Part shown: positions 11,698 through 24,798 of the stretch, one piece after another
Numbering within the stretch: the stretch's first letter is position 1
Layout: the number at the start of each line of letters is the position of its first letter
NCBI GenBank assembly: GCA_001600055.1
Contig: BCIV01000023.1
Location: 1 to 64,000, forward strand
Direction: 5' to 3'
DNA length: 64,000 nt
Source of the DNA: Filobasidium wieringae
Taxonomy: Eukaryota > Basidiomycota > Tremellomycetes > Filobasidiales > Filobasidiaceae
The notes under the pieces: generated by a model
Told to the model about the DNA's origin: nothing
The model's input: only the letters and a program-made list of their open reading frames with translations
Database searches by the model: none
Position numbers and translations under genes: made by a program

Positions 11698-13797
11698 ATG
11701 AAGATCGTCGCCCTACTCACCGCGCTGGCCGCCTCCATCTCTACCGCCCAGGCGTACTTTATCCTCTCCCATCCTATCCTGGAAGTCACCAGGCTCGACC
11801 CGATCGTTAACCCAGGGGCTATCTCTTCCCAGTAAGTTTCCGTCCGATCGACTCGAATCGACTGCGGGCGAGCGACTGACCGGATCTGGTTCCGCTACGC
11901 ATGATAGCGTTCACACCATCATCGGAGGATCCAACTTTGACAAGACCATGGATTACGCCAAGACTCAGGCGGGGAGATGTACCACTGCTCCGGTCTCGAT
12001 CGACAAGTCTTCTTACTGGACTCGTAAGTCGTGTTCCTCCATACGTGCCAGGTCAGGGGGACTTTTGGGCTCTCGCAGTACTGATGAAGGCGTATAATAT
12101 GACACAGCCCAGTTGTACAGTTATTCTAACGATCAGTACACGATGATCCCCGCTTCCTACGTGAACACTTATTACCTTCGTGAGTGTCATAAGTTGTCAT
12201 TCCCATACTCGAATGCGTCTAACAGCAGCGTCCCATCTGTGCAGCCCGATCGAACAAGAAACCCGTCGCTTTCCCTGAAGGTCTCAGGATGGTCAGCGGG
12301 AACCCATACCGAAGGACGTTCGACGCCACGAACCCGGACGACATCGCCATCTCCTTTGTCTGTCTGACTGGCGAAAACCACTCTGGGGACTCCCGATACG
12401 ACCAGCGCCACTCCTTCTTCGAGGTGCCTTGTGATGGTATGAGGCTCCAGGTCAATTTCCGTCAATGCGGGAACGGACAGCTCGATAGTCCTGATCATCA
12501 GTCTCATATGGCTTGGGCCTCTGGCGGTGTGGATGGTGGAGATTGCCCCGCTTCTCACCCTATCGCCTACCCCCAGGTGTTCTACGAGTTCATCTACCCC
12601 GTCGGACAATTCCCCTTCAATACCACCGCGGGCGCCATCAACTGGGTGCTCGCTAACGGTGATACAACCGGGTACGGGTTTCATGGAGACTTCATCTCCG
12701 GTTGGCCTCACGATGATGGTAAAGGTGTCAACGTCCTGGAAACCGCCATTCAGAACTGTACGGGAAGCGATGGGTACGGGGTCGGTGGTGAACTCGCCAA
12801 CTGTCCAGTCTTCGTCCCCTACTTGAACAGCGGTGCTGCCAACGCCTGTACCCCTCAGAACGATCTCGTCGGAGAGAACATCGGGGATCATGGAGCCATC
12901 TCCGCTCTTCCCGGTAACAACCCCCTTTGGGTCGGTTCAGGGGCCAAGCCCAGTAACGGAGGGTATAACGATACCGCCGGTTATGTACCGGTCACCGAAC
13001 CTCTGACCCCTGGCTGGTCCGATTTGGGCTGTTTCGCTGAGCCTTCGGGAGGAAGGGCTCTCAAGGCCGCTTCGACTACTTCCAGCACTATGACCCGAAA
13101 CACTTGTATCAGTGAGTAGATCGCGCTGCTAGAAGGAAAGTTCCGTCGTTGACCGTCACTTGTTGAACTCATATTAGGCTTCTGCTCTGGAAAGGGCTTG
13201 CAATACGCGGCCGTCGAATACGGAACGGAATGTTACTGCGACTCTGATCTTCGTAACGGCGTCACTACCAGCTCCACCATCGACGCCTCCAAGTGTAACA
13301 TGAAATGTAATGCGGACGAATACCAGACCTGTGGAGGATCCTCTACTTTCGAGTTGCTGCAGAACCCCTCGTTGGCTCCCGCTCCCGTCACTTCCCTGCT
13401 CCCCGCCGGCTGGGCCGACTCAGGGTGCAGGACCGAGGCGACCAACGCGCGAGCTCTGAATGGGTACACATACAGCTCTAGTAACATGACCGTTCAGGCT
13501 TGTGTCGACACCTGTGCCGGGAAGGGATACTCGATCGGTGAGTTTACCTTTCGATCGCAGATACGCCCTTTTGTACTGACATTCCTGGATATGACAGCCG
13601 GTATCGAATACGCTCAGGAGTGTTACTGTGGCAACTCGTTCAACAAGGACGGTGGGGTTCTCGCTACGGGCTGTTCTATGGCTTGCAAGGGAGACATCAC
13701 CCGAACCTGTGGTGGATCCAGCCGATTGAACACCTACAGCAACAACGCTACCATCATCAGCTCTGCCAGTGCCAAGACCAGGCGATCTAGGCTCTAG
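11698..13797 (+). CDS. Secreted DUF1996 protein with two WSC domains
   Basis: Model: exons 11698-11831, 11908-12023, 12108-12179, 12245-13111, 13178-13537 and 13598-13797, giving 582 residues. The five introns are 60-84 nt, all GT-AG and phase-consistent. An N-terminal signal peptide (MKIVALLTALAASISTAQA) is followed by a DUF1996 domain of about 330 residues, recognisable by HVHTIIGGSNF, a DKSSYW-PQLY segment, CPASHPIAYPQVFYEF and the DFISGW motif. Two Cys-rich WSC domains follow, one starting near GWSDLGCFAE and the other near GWADSGC; each has the ECYC motif and an RTCGGSS or QTCGGSS ending. WSC domains bind carbohydrate, and DUF1996 proteins are fungal extracellular or wall-associated proteins, so a cell-wall role is likely. 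The C-terminus is short and basic with no clear GPI signal or transmembrane anchor. Confidence 0.93.
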
Positions 13798-14040
13798 ACG
13801 CGCGTGTGATCGTGCAAGTCCCAAAAAAAAAAAGCAAGACGAATCTAATCAAGGCCTTTGGGAGGCCGAAAAACCAGCAAGGAATCCAATTAGACTTCCA
13901 GGGTGTGAGATAGCTTCCGATCGAAGTCCTTTCATGTTACGGTTCTGTAGACGAAATTGCAATTCCCCTCTTTATACAATATGCAGATTGCGCTCGTTAC
14001 ACACAACATACTCGTCCAGCGAGCGTATTCGTTACCTAGC

Positions 14041-16863
14041 CTAGTCGATACTCATCCTATGCCTCTTCATTTCGATCTCCGAATCCACTCCCGGTGTAGA
14101 AGGATCCGCCTTGGCCGCCATCTTCCTCTGTGCCCGCTTATCTTTTCGTTTCTGCGACACGCGCTCTCTCTGCCGTTTCAGACCCTTTCCGAAATTGAAC
14201 ATGACGATTCCTGACCAAACGAGAGCGAGGACCGTGATCACGATCGAGAGCGCCGAGAAGATCGTGATCGACTTTCAAAACGCGAGGTCAGTCGGATACG
14301 ACCGGGTGTCGGTGCGGGGTCACAGTGCTCACTTTGTAAACCAACTCGAACGTCTCCTTTGCCTGATACACACGCACGGTCTTGTACGTGAAATACCCTC
14401 CAGCTCCTAAAAGGGCGACCATGAAGCCGGACTGCGTGCGAAATCCGATCGTTAGACACGATCGAACGCGGGGTCTCGACCCGACTTACCATCAAGACAT
14501 GATTCTCCCGATGAGCTGCATAAGCGCCCCATAACAAGACGAGCATGGAAACGGGAAGGAGCACGATCGTCGCGTAATACTCGGCGTCCTCAGCCTGGTA
14601 TAGTACTAGCCAGATGAACTGCATTGAAAAACCGCCATGAAACCGTCGATCAGCTCGATCCGTAGCTACAAGCGAATCAGGTCACACCTGAATCCCAAAC
14701 CCGGCGAAGAAAAAGGCAGCGAACCGGAGGATACAGACGAATATCTGGTAATGAAAGTGATACGCCTTGATCCTCAAGTCCGCCCCCAGATCTGTTCCGT
14801 GCGCGCAAGTCCAACATCAGCCCTCCACTGCGCACTCGTTCCCAAAGTTCTTCTTCGTCTCACCGTGATAGATCTGCCAACCCATCTCCTTATACACCCG
14901 CCAGCTGAGGAGGATGAACCCGATCTCCACGAACGCGATGATCCCCAACATACTCCCCGTCAGTGCGGTCACGGGGACGTCGTTGTAGAGACTGTTCCGG
15001 ATGGTGGAATCGATGGTGATGATGGTGGAAGCGAACATGGCTTTGATCTCCGTGATCTGATCGGATCGAGAACGGGAACACACGTCAGGCCATGAACCCC
15101 CCCTGTAGTAGAGGGGAAAGGACCAAGGACGCTGACCACTCACCTGTAAAGCGGCCCAAGCGAGGAAAAGGGCGTTGAAGATAGACAACCCGATGATCTG
15201 GATCGTGTTCCTATAATAAGCCCCATCTATCGCCAAGATCAACTGCCACAGACTGTTCCCCGGCGTCACCAAATCCAGAAAATCAAAAAAATCAAAAAAT
15301 CAAAAAGTCAGCCATCCTGAATCATGTCTCCCACAGAGGACGAGCCGACGACTGCACGCACTGGGCCATAGCGAAGACCGCCAGGTAGACCGGGAACCTC
15401 CTCTGGTTCTCCCTGATCAAGACCGTAGCCTGATCCGAATCGATCACGTGGGTGAACCTGCGCCACAAGTAGAACTGAACGATGGCCGTCACGCCGGGTC
15501 AGGTCAGATCCCAGGCCAGGTCAGGTCAGTCGTCGGAACGGAAATTCAAATGGAAATTCAAATTGAAATTGAAATTGAAAAATTGGAAAATTGAAAAATT
15601 GAAAACCAGGAAAACGGGAAAACGGGAAAACGCAAAAACGAATCAGTCGAGAATAAAGGAGTCGTGCACGATCGACTCACCTGGATCCCCAGATCGACAA
15701 CGGTCTCCAACAAGACCAACAGCAAGAACAACCGGGTCCATTTCGAAACGGGCAAGACCTATCCCCCGTATGCACCATCCAACATCCAACATCCAACATC
15801 CAACATCCAAGGTCCAAGGTCAAGGTCCAATCAACCCTCCACCCTGCACCCATTGATCATCCACACACGCACTCACCCTCCCCAGTCCAGTCCGGGTAGA
15901 ACTCTCACCCCTCCTCAGCCCTTTTCTTCTCGGTTTATCCCCTCCGAACCCTAGACCTGGCCGTGGACCGGGAGATCCACCTCCTTTCTGCCCAAGGGGG
16001 CAACCCAACCCCCCCGCCCCCGCCCCCGGGTCCAGATCGGCCTGTGATCCCAGCTTGAAGTAATCCTCCGTCCCCGTCTCGGTGGTCTCGCTGTATATCG
16101 TCTGGGGTGAGTGTGATGGGTTTTCCATGGTCCGTGTCGGCGTCGGTGTCTGTGTCGTCTGTGGGACATCGTTGACATCGTTGACATAGGTGGAGTAGGG
16201 GGAGTACGAGCCATAGCTGGGAAGTCGACTAAGAGTCGTCGGAGCGGGGTCATACGCTCGATCCTCCAGCCCGTTCAACGAAACTAAACGCTCAGCTTTA
16301 TCGGTCCCGCAAAAACCCCGTTGAGTTCTTGAAGAAGTATCGACGCGAGACCCGGTCCGGTTCTCAAAACCCGACAGGGGTGAGATCAAGATCAATGGGA
16401 AAGACGGTGACGGTAAGATCGCTCCTTCGGGTCTTCCAACTTCACCCTCACACTCGGCTTCATCTTTCCTTTCCCGGGCGGAATGTCCTGTCCGGCTTTC
16501 CCTCCCGTAGCTATTCCTATTCGTCGAGTAAGGTTCAGTGAAGCCCAAGCCCTGATGACGGGAAGTCCCAGGAGGGGCAGCGTTTTTTAGGATGGGGATG
16601 CCGGTATCTTCTGTCCCCCTGCACGGTGTCTCACCCGAACGAGCTGAACGCGACGAACGCAACGAACGACCAGAACTCCTAGACCGCCCGGACCGGGCAG
16701 AATGACAGGGACCGGATCCCCCCCGCCCTTCCTCGTCCAGTTCGTTGAGTCCGTTCAGATAGACAGGTAGGACCTGTGAGAGCGGTGGTTCTAGCGGGAA
16801 AGAGCGGGAGGGGTGGGTGGGGATGGGGCTTTGGGTTTGGGTTTCGTCATGGGGGTTTGGCAT
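14041..16863 (-). CDS. UPF0658 Golgi apparatus membrane protein, nine exons
   Basis: Model: complement of exons 15877-16863, 15681-15758, 15362-15474, 15144-15252, 14864-15056, 14688-14791, 14490-14618, 14333-14431 and 14041-14271, giving 680 residues. All eight introns are GT-AG and phase-consistent. The C-terminal 350 residues match UPF0658: hydrophobic helices starting with RLFLLLVLLETVVDLGIQ, then SDQATVLIRENQRRFPVYL, AIDGAYYRNTIQIIGL, DLGADLRIK followed by a HYQIFVCILRF helix, FIWLVLYQAEDAE, and a last helix ending VMFNFGKGLK before a basic tail. I count about six or seven membrane segments. The N-terminal 330 residues are a Ser/Arg/Pro/Thr-rich disordered extension, longer than in yeast relatives. 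A small unrecognised intron could lie in it near the Pro/Leu/Ile stretch coded about 16380-16450. Start: the only ATG early in the frame. The first intron holds a short CCAACAT tandem repeat. Confidence 0.9.
15545..15625. repeat. A-rich low-complexity tract within a UPF0658 intron
   Basis: Runs of AAATTCAAAT-, AAATTGAAA- and GGGAAAACG-like units lie between UPF0658 exons 15362-15474 and 15681-15758. On the coding strand this is a pyrimidine-rich tract inside the 206-nt intron. A second short tandem, CCAACATCCAACATCC at about 15777-15812, is in the neighbouring intron. Confidence 0.7.
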
Positions 16864-19800
16864 TGATTGACTTCGGAAGGGGGGGGTTGTGAGGTCAAGA
16901 AGATCGGGGGTGGGGAGGATCTGTTGGGTTATAAACCCAGGTCTCGGGTGATGGTCGTCCAGTCGTGGAGTCGTTGAGTCGTGAAGGTTCTCAACGTGAT
17001 TCAATTGCCAGAGGTGAAAGAGCGTAAACAAAGAACTCCGAGTACGTCCTTTCCGCGTTCGGATTGATCGCCAGCGATCGGCTCTCTCTAGACGAGTCGT
17101 TGGGTCCAGTGTCTGTCAGGGCGAGTGTGGTAAGTGCGGTGTGGTGTGGTGAGGTCAGGACGAGGGGTCACACTTTGTTGGTCGATCGATGCGAGGTCGA
17201 GGTCGAATTGATTGGGATCATAGCGATCAACCAAGTGACAGTGGGTTTGGATCCGGTCGTCCCCCGGCTGTGGGGAAAGGTAATACACGTCACGTCATAC
17301 GATGGAGCGAGTGAGATTCGATAAGGATCCGAATGGAGGCGGAGATAATACACGTCATGCGATGTGATAAGGGTCACGGGTGAGGTACGATCGCAACACG
17401 GAGCAAGCACAAGTGCGACACACGGTGCGACACGCGGCACGAGCCACAGAGCGGGATCGCTATCGCTAAGCTTTCAGTCTCATCCACCTCCGTCATACCG
17501 ATCCATCCCCACTCCCTCTTTGCTGGAACATGCTCAGCAGTACAACGGACGACCACGATTCACAGATTCACGGACGCTCGCAATGGAAATCAAAACGGGT
17601 TGGAGGACAAGACTCGACGGATGATCAAACCAGGGTCGGTCCTCATTTGTGACCTCTGATCGTTAACTCTCGGTACGGCAGGGACGATACCCTTGGAAAC
17701 GGTAGCACGATCGCTCCACCTCCCTCTCTTGGTGTAGGAAATCCTTTGACGGTGCGACAAACCCGTCCAAGCTATATACTGACTCTACATCTTTTTTGCC
17801 TAACTAGGTCGGGCGTTTCCTCCTACCGTCCCCGTCATCGTCCCCGTCCCTGTCCCCGTTGTGGTTTTCCGGCATGTTCGAAATGATGATCATCCTCGGT
17901 ACCGGACAACCCGGTCCTACAGTAAACCTCGTGAACCCTGTCGACCACGGGAGAACACGAGTAACCCCATTACCCCCAACCTAAAGATCCCCATCGATCG
18001 ATCCATTCATCCAGTTCATCCAGTTCATTCATCCAGCACACCCCCCAGCCCCAACCCCATACCTGGCCCGCGGACCTCGAATCAATCCCCATGCACCTCG
18101 AACCAATCCTCACCCACCTCGAGCTCCGCAACCTCACGGGGATCTGGTTGGATATGAGGGACGGTTCCTCCCCTTCCCTGGCCAATGAATCCGAATCCGT
18201 AATGCCCAAAGCCATAACGCCCGAAGACTCTGACGGCCCTACTCGCCCTGGCCCATAAAGCCAAAAGCATTAACGCCCTAACACCCAAACCACGAAATAC
18301 GAAACCCAAACCTCGGTTGAACCGCCAAAGAGCGGATCTGGATGTCACTGCACGCTGGAGATAGGGAACTCGGTCATTGGCAAGGACCTCGGAAAGTCAG
18401 GATCGTTTTCCACTGGGGTAGATGTCTCGCTCGATCGGAACGGGGTTCCTCTGGTCATGGCTTACTCGGCCACCCGGACAGACTATCGATCATGTTTCAA
18501 TCATGGGTCCGATATCTACCAATATGAGTATGACAGGGTATTGCGCCAAGATCCTCAACTGGGGGATGTTGCGGTTTGTGAAGATGAGTCCGACGATCGC
18601 TCAGACGCGGACGATCCCGCCTATCCCGATGACCTACAGGAAGGAACGTCAGGGCACAGGACCCAGGCCGGACCTTGGACGGGGAGATCGGCTCTAACAA
18701 CAGGGATACTGAGAACGTAGAACGCCCGCAATCAGGGAACGGAGCGCAGATAGGGTTGGACCGGTTCGAGATGGTCGTTTGGAGAGGAGATGTGGGAGCG
18801 ATAACAACCGGACGATATATCACGAAGCATTCGGATGGACCGTTCGTCCGTTCCACGTCATCCTTTCGGGCATACCGTCGTGATTCGGGATTTGGGATAC
18901 CCCCGCCTCTATATCACGAATCGTTGATCTTCGATCGATAACTAGCTCTCATCATATTCGAGCAGGTAAGCAGTTAGATTAGAGCCCCTTTGCTGAAGCG
19001 ATGCAGCGACGACGTCGATGTCTAGTCTGACCCCTCGTCGTCTCACGGCACCCACCTTGCGACCCTTTCTCCCTTACGGACCAACAAATGAGGTGTTGCA
19101 GTGAAATCTGCCGGGGGATTCGTGTCATCGGTACAACGACCCTGCTGGATATCGTGAAACCGGCAGCTGAATCGATTCAGCATGGCTCCCGGACAGTAAA
19201 TATCGTACCGTCCACCCATGAGAAGGGCATCTCCAGCCTTGTTCATAAAGCTCGCTACGCTTATCGGGCTACTACGATGTACTCCAGAATGATATGATGA
19301 TACCATGCGCCCCTCGGGAGTGTTCTTGCCAGAGTCTGCTTCATGGAAATTTAGGCATCGTGTGTCAACCTTCACAGTCCTCAAACTTTCACCTGGCAAA
19401 CGTGCAGAAGACCCCTTTATCCCAGCTCAAGCACTGGTGTTCTCATATCATTGCACCTTCTCGCGGACACCCGCAGCATGATGGCGAAAGACTGTTTGAT
19501 CGGTGGAATTCGGAATTCGATACAACTTGTACAAAAGAGGAGAGGCACATAATAGGCTACCGTCGTGAAATGCTAGGCTAGCTACATCGCAATACCACTC
19601 CCATACAATCAACAACAGCGACATCGATCAGACATCATGCATCATACACTCTGACCAACGACCCCTACCATTGCCACCATCACTGTCTGCCACTGTATCC
19701 GACACTGTTCCATGACTGCAGCCGCAACAAAGCTGCCTACTACTGGTGCACACCATTTAAGCTCGCTGTCGAATGCAAGTCACAGCCAACTCACATGTGG

Positions 19801-22800
19801 CGTCTCCTCTATGACACTACCTTGGCAGCGTGAGTATGATACCAAAGGACACAAATATGATACTGAGAACGATATATGCAATCGGCTCATTGGTCCCCGT
19901 CACGTCTAATCTAGAGTATCGGGCATATAAAGCGAAGCGAGCTGAGTTGCCATGATGGCATTCAGCCGCTCAGTCGTTTGGTACACGGCGACGAATTTAC
20001 TGGTGGGTCCAGTCATTCAGATTAAGCATCGAGCTGTACATTACGTAGCGTTTTTGAACGCTGTCGCTGATGAACACGATCGGTCGCGCGACTTCATGTC
20101 GCTCGAGAGTGATTCGTGATTTAATGACATGATGTGAAAGAGTTGTTGCATGGTAATCGCCAATTCGGAAAGATTGAGTGCTACGACTGTCAATTACACT
20201 CAACGCTGCGTTTCACTCCAATTCAAGCACCGCTTTCGAAAGGTTCAGACACTAGAGTGACTGTAGAGGCTCAAAGGGAGCAAGTCTCTCGAGGGATCTT
20301 TCTATTATCTCATTCTCCCTCTTTTCTGCGTGCTGGAGGACTCGTCCTTCTTCTGCACATGCTTCTTGGCAGCGCGTGGGTCCAACAGCTTGCCATCTTT
20401 CAGTGGCAACACCGTTGACAACTTATTCCATGAACCCAGTTCGCCTGGAGAAATCAGAGCACTGTGAACGCGGAAGCCGACACCGCATCGAGTGGAATGC
20501 TCCGGTTCTTCCAAGCTTACTGACTCGATCCCGTCAGTCTGTATTATCGAACGGGCAAGTAGTTGATGCAGTGAATTGTGCCGTTTCCGTCCCCCTCGCC
20601 GCTGATCGGGGAACCTTGAGAAATTGATCGTGCGAGCTCTGTATATCACGCCCCTTTTGTAAAGCCGTAAGACTCATTATGATCTGATCGCCGATCATAT
20701 GGGGTAATTGGGGTCTCAGTCCGCTGCAGTGTCTTCGACAGATGGTCAGGAGGTACTGCTCCTTCTCGATGATTGATATCGATACGAATCCTGCATGACC
20801 TTGTTTGCCAACCAGTAAGCGAACTCGCTCGAATATCATGCAAGGGACCAAACGTGTACACGACGAAGACAGCATCGAGGAATCGCGTAGTCAAAGAGCA
20901 GAGCGGTCCGAGGAATGGTGCCGGAAGGAAGACAATAAGAAAGCGAGAAGGGACAAAAAGTGGAACGTTGGTGACGGTCCATTTCATTCCATCAGTTCCA
21001 TCAGTACCACTGAGCCGCTCTAAGGAGCCGCTCAATCGGGTCCGTGTCATAGTAGTTCCGAGATGTCAGAGATGACAACTGAGATGACAGGGGTTCAACC
21101 ACTGGGAGCGGGTGGGTGAGTCCGGTTCGGATGATTCATGACCGATCTGACCCACTTGCTTGCTCTACGGACCATTTGATTGTTCGGCAAATCGACCGTA
21201 CAGGTTTAAGCAGTCAATATGAAGTAGAAAATCCGGTTTTCATAAGCAAGAATCGGGATACTCATCTAAATGACTCGATTTGATCGATCTGAAGACATAG
21301 AGTGACTCGCGCGGCCAGGTTGCGCCAGTATTGAAGCTCCCCTTCGTTATAGTACCTATGATCGATCTCAAGCCAACATCTCCTTGCTAGTTCTATACAG
21401 GCCAACATGGCTATCCAACAAGCTCTACAGACCTTCGATCTACGTAATCAGGACCGTGTCATATGAACCATCCTCGCTCGTCAAACTCTAGTTCGACCCG
21501 TAAGAAACACTAAAATGATTCAACAGGGAGCGTCATTGCATGAGCCATCAACCCCATAAAGCACCGTTCTGCAGTACCTAAGAATCTCAAACGTGATGTC
21601 TATCATTGATGGAGGACCGTCCATCTTGGATAGACCGATAGGGGAAAATCTCACACACATGCGCACGCATCAAATCCCAAAGTAAAACGACCGGAATTCA
21701 AAACGCTGACCAAACGCCTGGAGATGGCCATCCCAACCCTCACCCACCCGAGAATTGCTCACGTACGAACAGGCCAAAAATCCCTGAGGCTGGGTGATAA
21801 CCGGGACCCAGAATACACCGTCTCCAACGACGACTCACAACTTGAGTACCTCAATCCCAATGATCTACTCAATCATCGATCGCCCAATCCTCGTGACCGA
21901 GACGATTCATATCGATACCCATCCTGAAGGGGACCAAGTTTTATACCTTACAGTCCGGCGCTATGAGGAAATCGTCGGGCCGAGGATACCCCGCCTGCCT
22001 AATCCCATGTCATCCGCACCAACGAACAATGTACCGGTCCTAGGATCATCCGATCGTGATTATTGGTACGGACCTCGAAACTGTGGAAACTGTGAGACTG
22101 GTGCGACCTCCACTGCGACCGGCAGAGAGGCAGGGGGGACGATATACAGTCTGATCTGACAAGCCACACTCCATCGAATGAACGTGCGGGGAGGGTAAAG
22201 TTCGATAAATATTTACCCCGTGCGATGACCACGATCTAACATTCAGCCCCACACGCTACGGCTGAATACCAGCATAGCATTCAGGTGACCACTATCCCAA
22301 CGGACATCCAAAAACCATAAGATGTACAAGCGGATCAGTCAGCTTTGTAGCCCGTATCGCAGCTCCCTCAAGCGGCCTGACCCGACCGGATTTCAAACGA
22401 GATCCTCTCTTCTTAATTCAAAAACCCGGAGATGAAGTGAAATAGGAGTACACCATGCATGGATTGGTTTAAGAGGTTGGAGCGGATATCGTCAACTCTG
22501 TCCCTAGATGGAAATTCAATGACTATCGAAGCAGAAGCGAGCGACTTGGGAATACTTGGGACGAAGATAATCCGATACGAGTGTTTCCGGTCCGTGGATA
22601 ACCCGAGAATTGGACAATAACAGGCTATAGTAGACCGAATGAGTTGCGCCCGTCAGACTAAGGGGCTTGTGGGTGAGAAATGGGGATGATTCGCCCTCGG
22701 TCTTACATATAGTATTTAGAGCTGGGTAAGATATTAGGAGATGAGATCGACTCTGTATCCCTTTTCGGGCTCACCTTTTGGGTGCGCAAATCAGACAGTT

Positions 22801-23019
22801 TATCGGAAGGGACAGATCGGGTGGACCTAGTTAAAGAAGGCGACGTATCGGATCTTCCGAGTCCCCGTCCTATGACCGACCGGTTCAGATGCATGATACT
22901 CCAAATGAACCTCCCTCAGAAGGTTCAAGCAAGAAGAGCGCTCAAACACGAATTGGGAATGTCGACCGTGATCTCCATTCGCCTACCGGTATGAATTGCT
23001 TGCCTCCACAATCCATCAC

Positions 23020-23100
23020 AACGCGCTCTCGAGAGAACCAGAACGCGTTCTATAAGACTCCGCAACGCGCTCTGCAACGCGCTCTACAGCTGACGCGACG
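23020..23100. promoter_or_regulatory. Tandem ACGCG array (MCB-like)
   Basis: Five ACGCG cores occur in about 80 bp, most followed by CTCT (AACGCGCTCT), one as the palindrome ACGCGT. ACGCGT/ACGCG is the MCB element bound by fungal MBF (Mbp1-Swi6) at G1/S genes. The nearest start codon downstream on the plus strand is 23669. A similar array lies at 54521-54590, so a dispersed repeat is an alternative explanation. Confidence 0.5.
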
Positions 23101-23579
23101 GTGACACGGAGCGGACATCAGGTAACGGGAAAGTCCGCGAATGCAAAGTTGGTACACGTAATGTGGTGTCCATTTGATATCGTTCATTCCTCTTTCTACC
23201 TTGACATCGACCATCGACTCGCTGCGTTGCACTTCAATCGGTGCTAGGGGATTACTGTTAGGATGATCTCCACTCGTACCCCACCAATACCCCTGCCTCG
23301 CTGTCCATCCTCATCCCGCTATACAAGCCCTATCCAACTCCCGTCAAAGGACCCAGCTCAAGTACATTCTACCGGTTCCATCAGATGTCTCGCTCGGTTC
23401 GATGCGATAACGGTGCAACTGCGAGGGAGCGGTTTGTTGTTGTGATGACCCTTCTCCCTCGCTCTTATGACTTCACAGAGCGAGATAGAAGATAAAGCCA
23501 GGCTGGGCTGTTGGTAGACTCGTTCCCCTTGATCGTGGTCACCTCTTCGTACCAAAGAGGTCGGATACCTTTCGAGCTA

Positions 23580-23652
23580 CCCCGTACCCACAATCACAAC
23601 CACTCAACCCACAATCACAACCACTCAACCACTCAACCACTCAACCAACCAA
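23580..23652. repeat. CACAATCACAACCACTCAAC tandem tract
   Basis: A short imperfect tandem of ACCACTCAACC and CACAATCACA units lies just upstream of the start codon at 23669. It is probably in the 5' leader of that gene. Confidence 0.7.
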
Positions 23653-23668
23653 CCCACACCCACCCGCA

Positions 23669-24798
23669 ATGTCGATCGAATTCGGAACCCTACCGGAAGA
23701 GTCCAAAGGACTGGCCTTCATGCACACGTCCATCTGTCATCGTGAAGTGGCCTTACGATGTGAGTACCTCGTCCGCAACTCGTGCAAAAGCGATCCCCGA
23801 ACCATGCTGACTCATATCTGACTTAACCAGCCGCCCTCCAAACCCCTCCCCGACCCGTTCCACCGAAACGTTCCTTGACCGACCTCATTCGACGGACTAG
23901 ATCTTCCTTCTTCCCTTCCCACTCCCAAGCCCCATCCCAGGGTCAAGGTCAAGGTCAAGGTCAAAGCCAAGGTCCCCCCATACCCCAACGCTCGGCAAGC
24001 GAGCCAACCCTAAACCTCCCACCCGCCCGAGTTCAAGATCGCATCATCATCAGTTCCGGGACCGCGGACGAGGACGAGGACCCGGGGGAGATGGAATTCC
24101 TGACCAACACGAAAGGAAGGTGCGGCCAGACCCATATGTATTGCTCATGCCGGTCCATCTTAGTTACCCCGGGCATCGTGCGTTTGAGCGTACGTCCGGT
24201 TCGGTATAGGCTTGAAAGGTTGAAATGTCACTTACCCTTCGTTCTATTCCATTCCCTTTTTATTCAGGCTCACCCCGTTCAGCCGGAACAACCAACCCCG
24301 GCCCCCTCCCCGAGGATGATGCGGGATAAAAGGATAACGTACAGTCGGTCATTTGAAGTCTTGAATCGACCTCCCGTTCGCCCCGTCCTCAGCACTCCGA
24401 GCATCCCCGGCATTCCCAGCTCTCCAAGCGCTCCGATCGCTCCGAGCACTCCGACTCCGACCCCGAGCACTCCGATCAGGTCTACCCTTTATCGTCGACC
24501 GGCCACTCCCCGCCGATGTCCTCCCCAAGCTCAACCTCGGCTTGAACCTGGATGGTCGGATGCCCCTCCATCCCTTCCTCCTAGATCCCAGCGTCAACCG
24601 CAACCTCAAACTGCGCCTCAACCGCAACCTCAATCCCCCGCCCAACCGCAACCGCAATCCCCCAGCCCATCCGAATGGTCCCTCCCCAGCCCGGTCAAAC
24701 CGCTCCGGATCCTTAAACGTGTGATCCCACTGGGCACGGACTTTCTGGTCAAGGTGGATTGGGAGGAGGCGTTTGAGCGGGTCTTTGGGAGCGGTTAG
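23669..24798 (+). CDS. Pro/Gln-rich hypothetical protein, three exons
   Basis: Model: exons 23669-23759, 23831-24177 and 24268-24798, giving 322 residues. Introns of 71 nt (donor GTGAGT, acceptor AACCAG) and 90 nt (donor GTGCGT, acceptor ATTCAG) are phase-consistent. The 90-nt intron is a multiple of three, so the frame also reads through it. The N-terminus (MSIEFGTLPEESKGLAFMHT) is globular-looking. A Gln-Gly run (SQGQGQGQGQSQG) and a Cys-containing segment (CGQTHMYCSCRSILVTPG) follow, then a long region rich in Pro, Ser, Thr and repeated PQPQ. The last 40 residues (SPVKPLRILKRVIPLG ... VDWEEAFERVFG) look structured. I do not recognise a family. An earlier donor at 24120 is possible but breaks the downstream frame. 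A 180-codon frame on the other strand (24349-24891) is an opposite-strand shadow. Confidence 0.62.

Larger units (their letters stand above)
16864..23668. other. Long stretch without an assembled gene
   Basis: Several fragments look coding but were not joined. Minus 18497-18856 overlaps a hydrophobic frame (FTNRNIPQLRILAQYPVI and following) that looks like a membrane helix pair but is preceded by a TGA at about 18599-18601. Minus 19043-19399 is a 118-codon frame. Minus 20305-20446 encodes a basic C-terminus (KLLDPRAAKKHVQKK) directly after a good acceptor. Plus 20817-20963 encodes an Arg/Glu/Lys-rich segment after a good acceptor. A tandem ACGCG array lies at 23020-23100. Given how short introns are in this window, real genes are likely hidden here. 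Confidence 0.35.

Noticed and set aside
15820..17031. 403-codon open frame starting before 16863
   Set aside because: The part beyond 16863 has no ATG and the last part runs past the GTGAGT donor at 15876; only 15877-16863 is used as the first exon of the UPF0658 gene.
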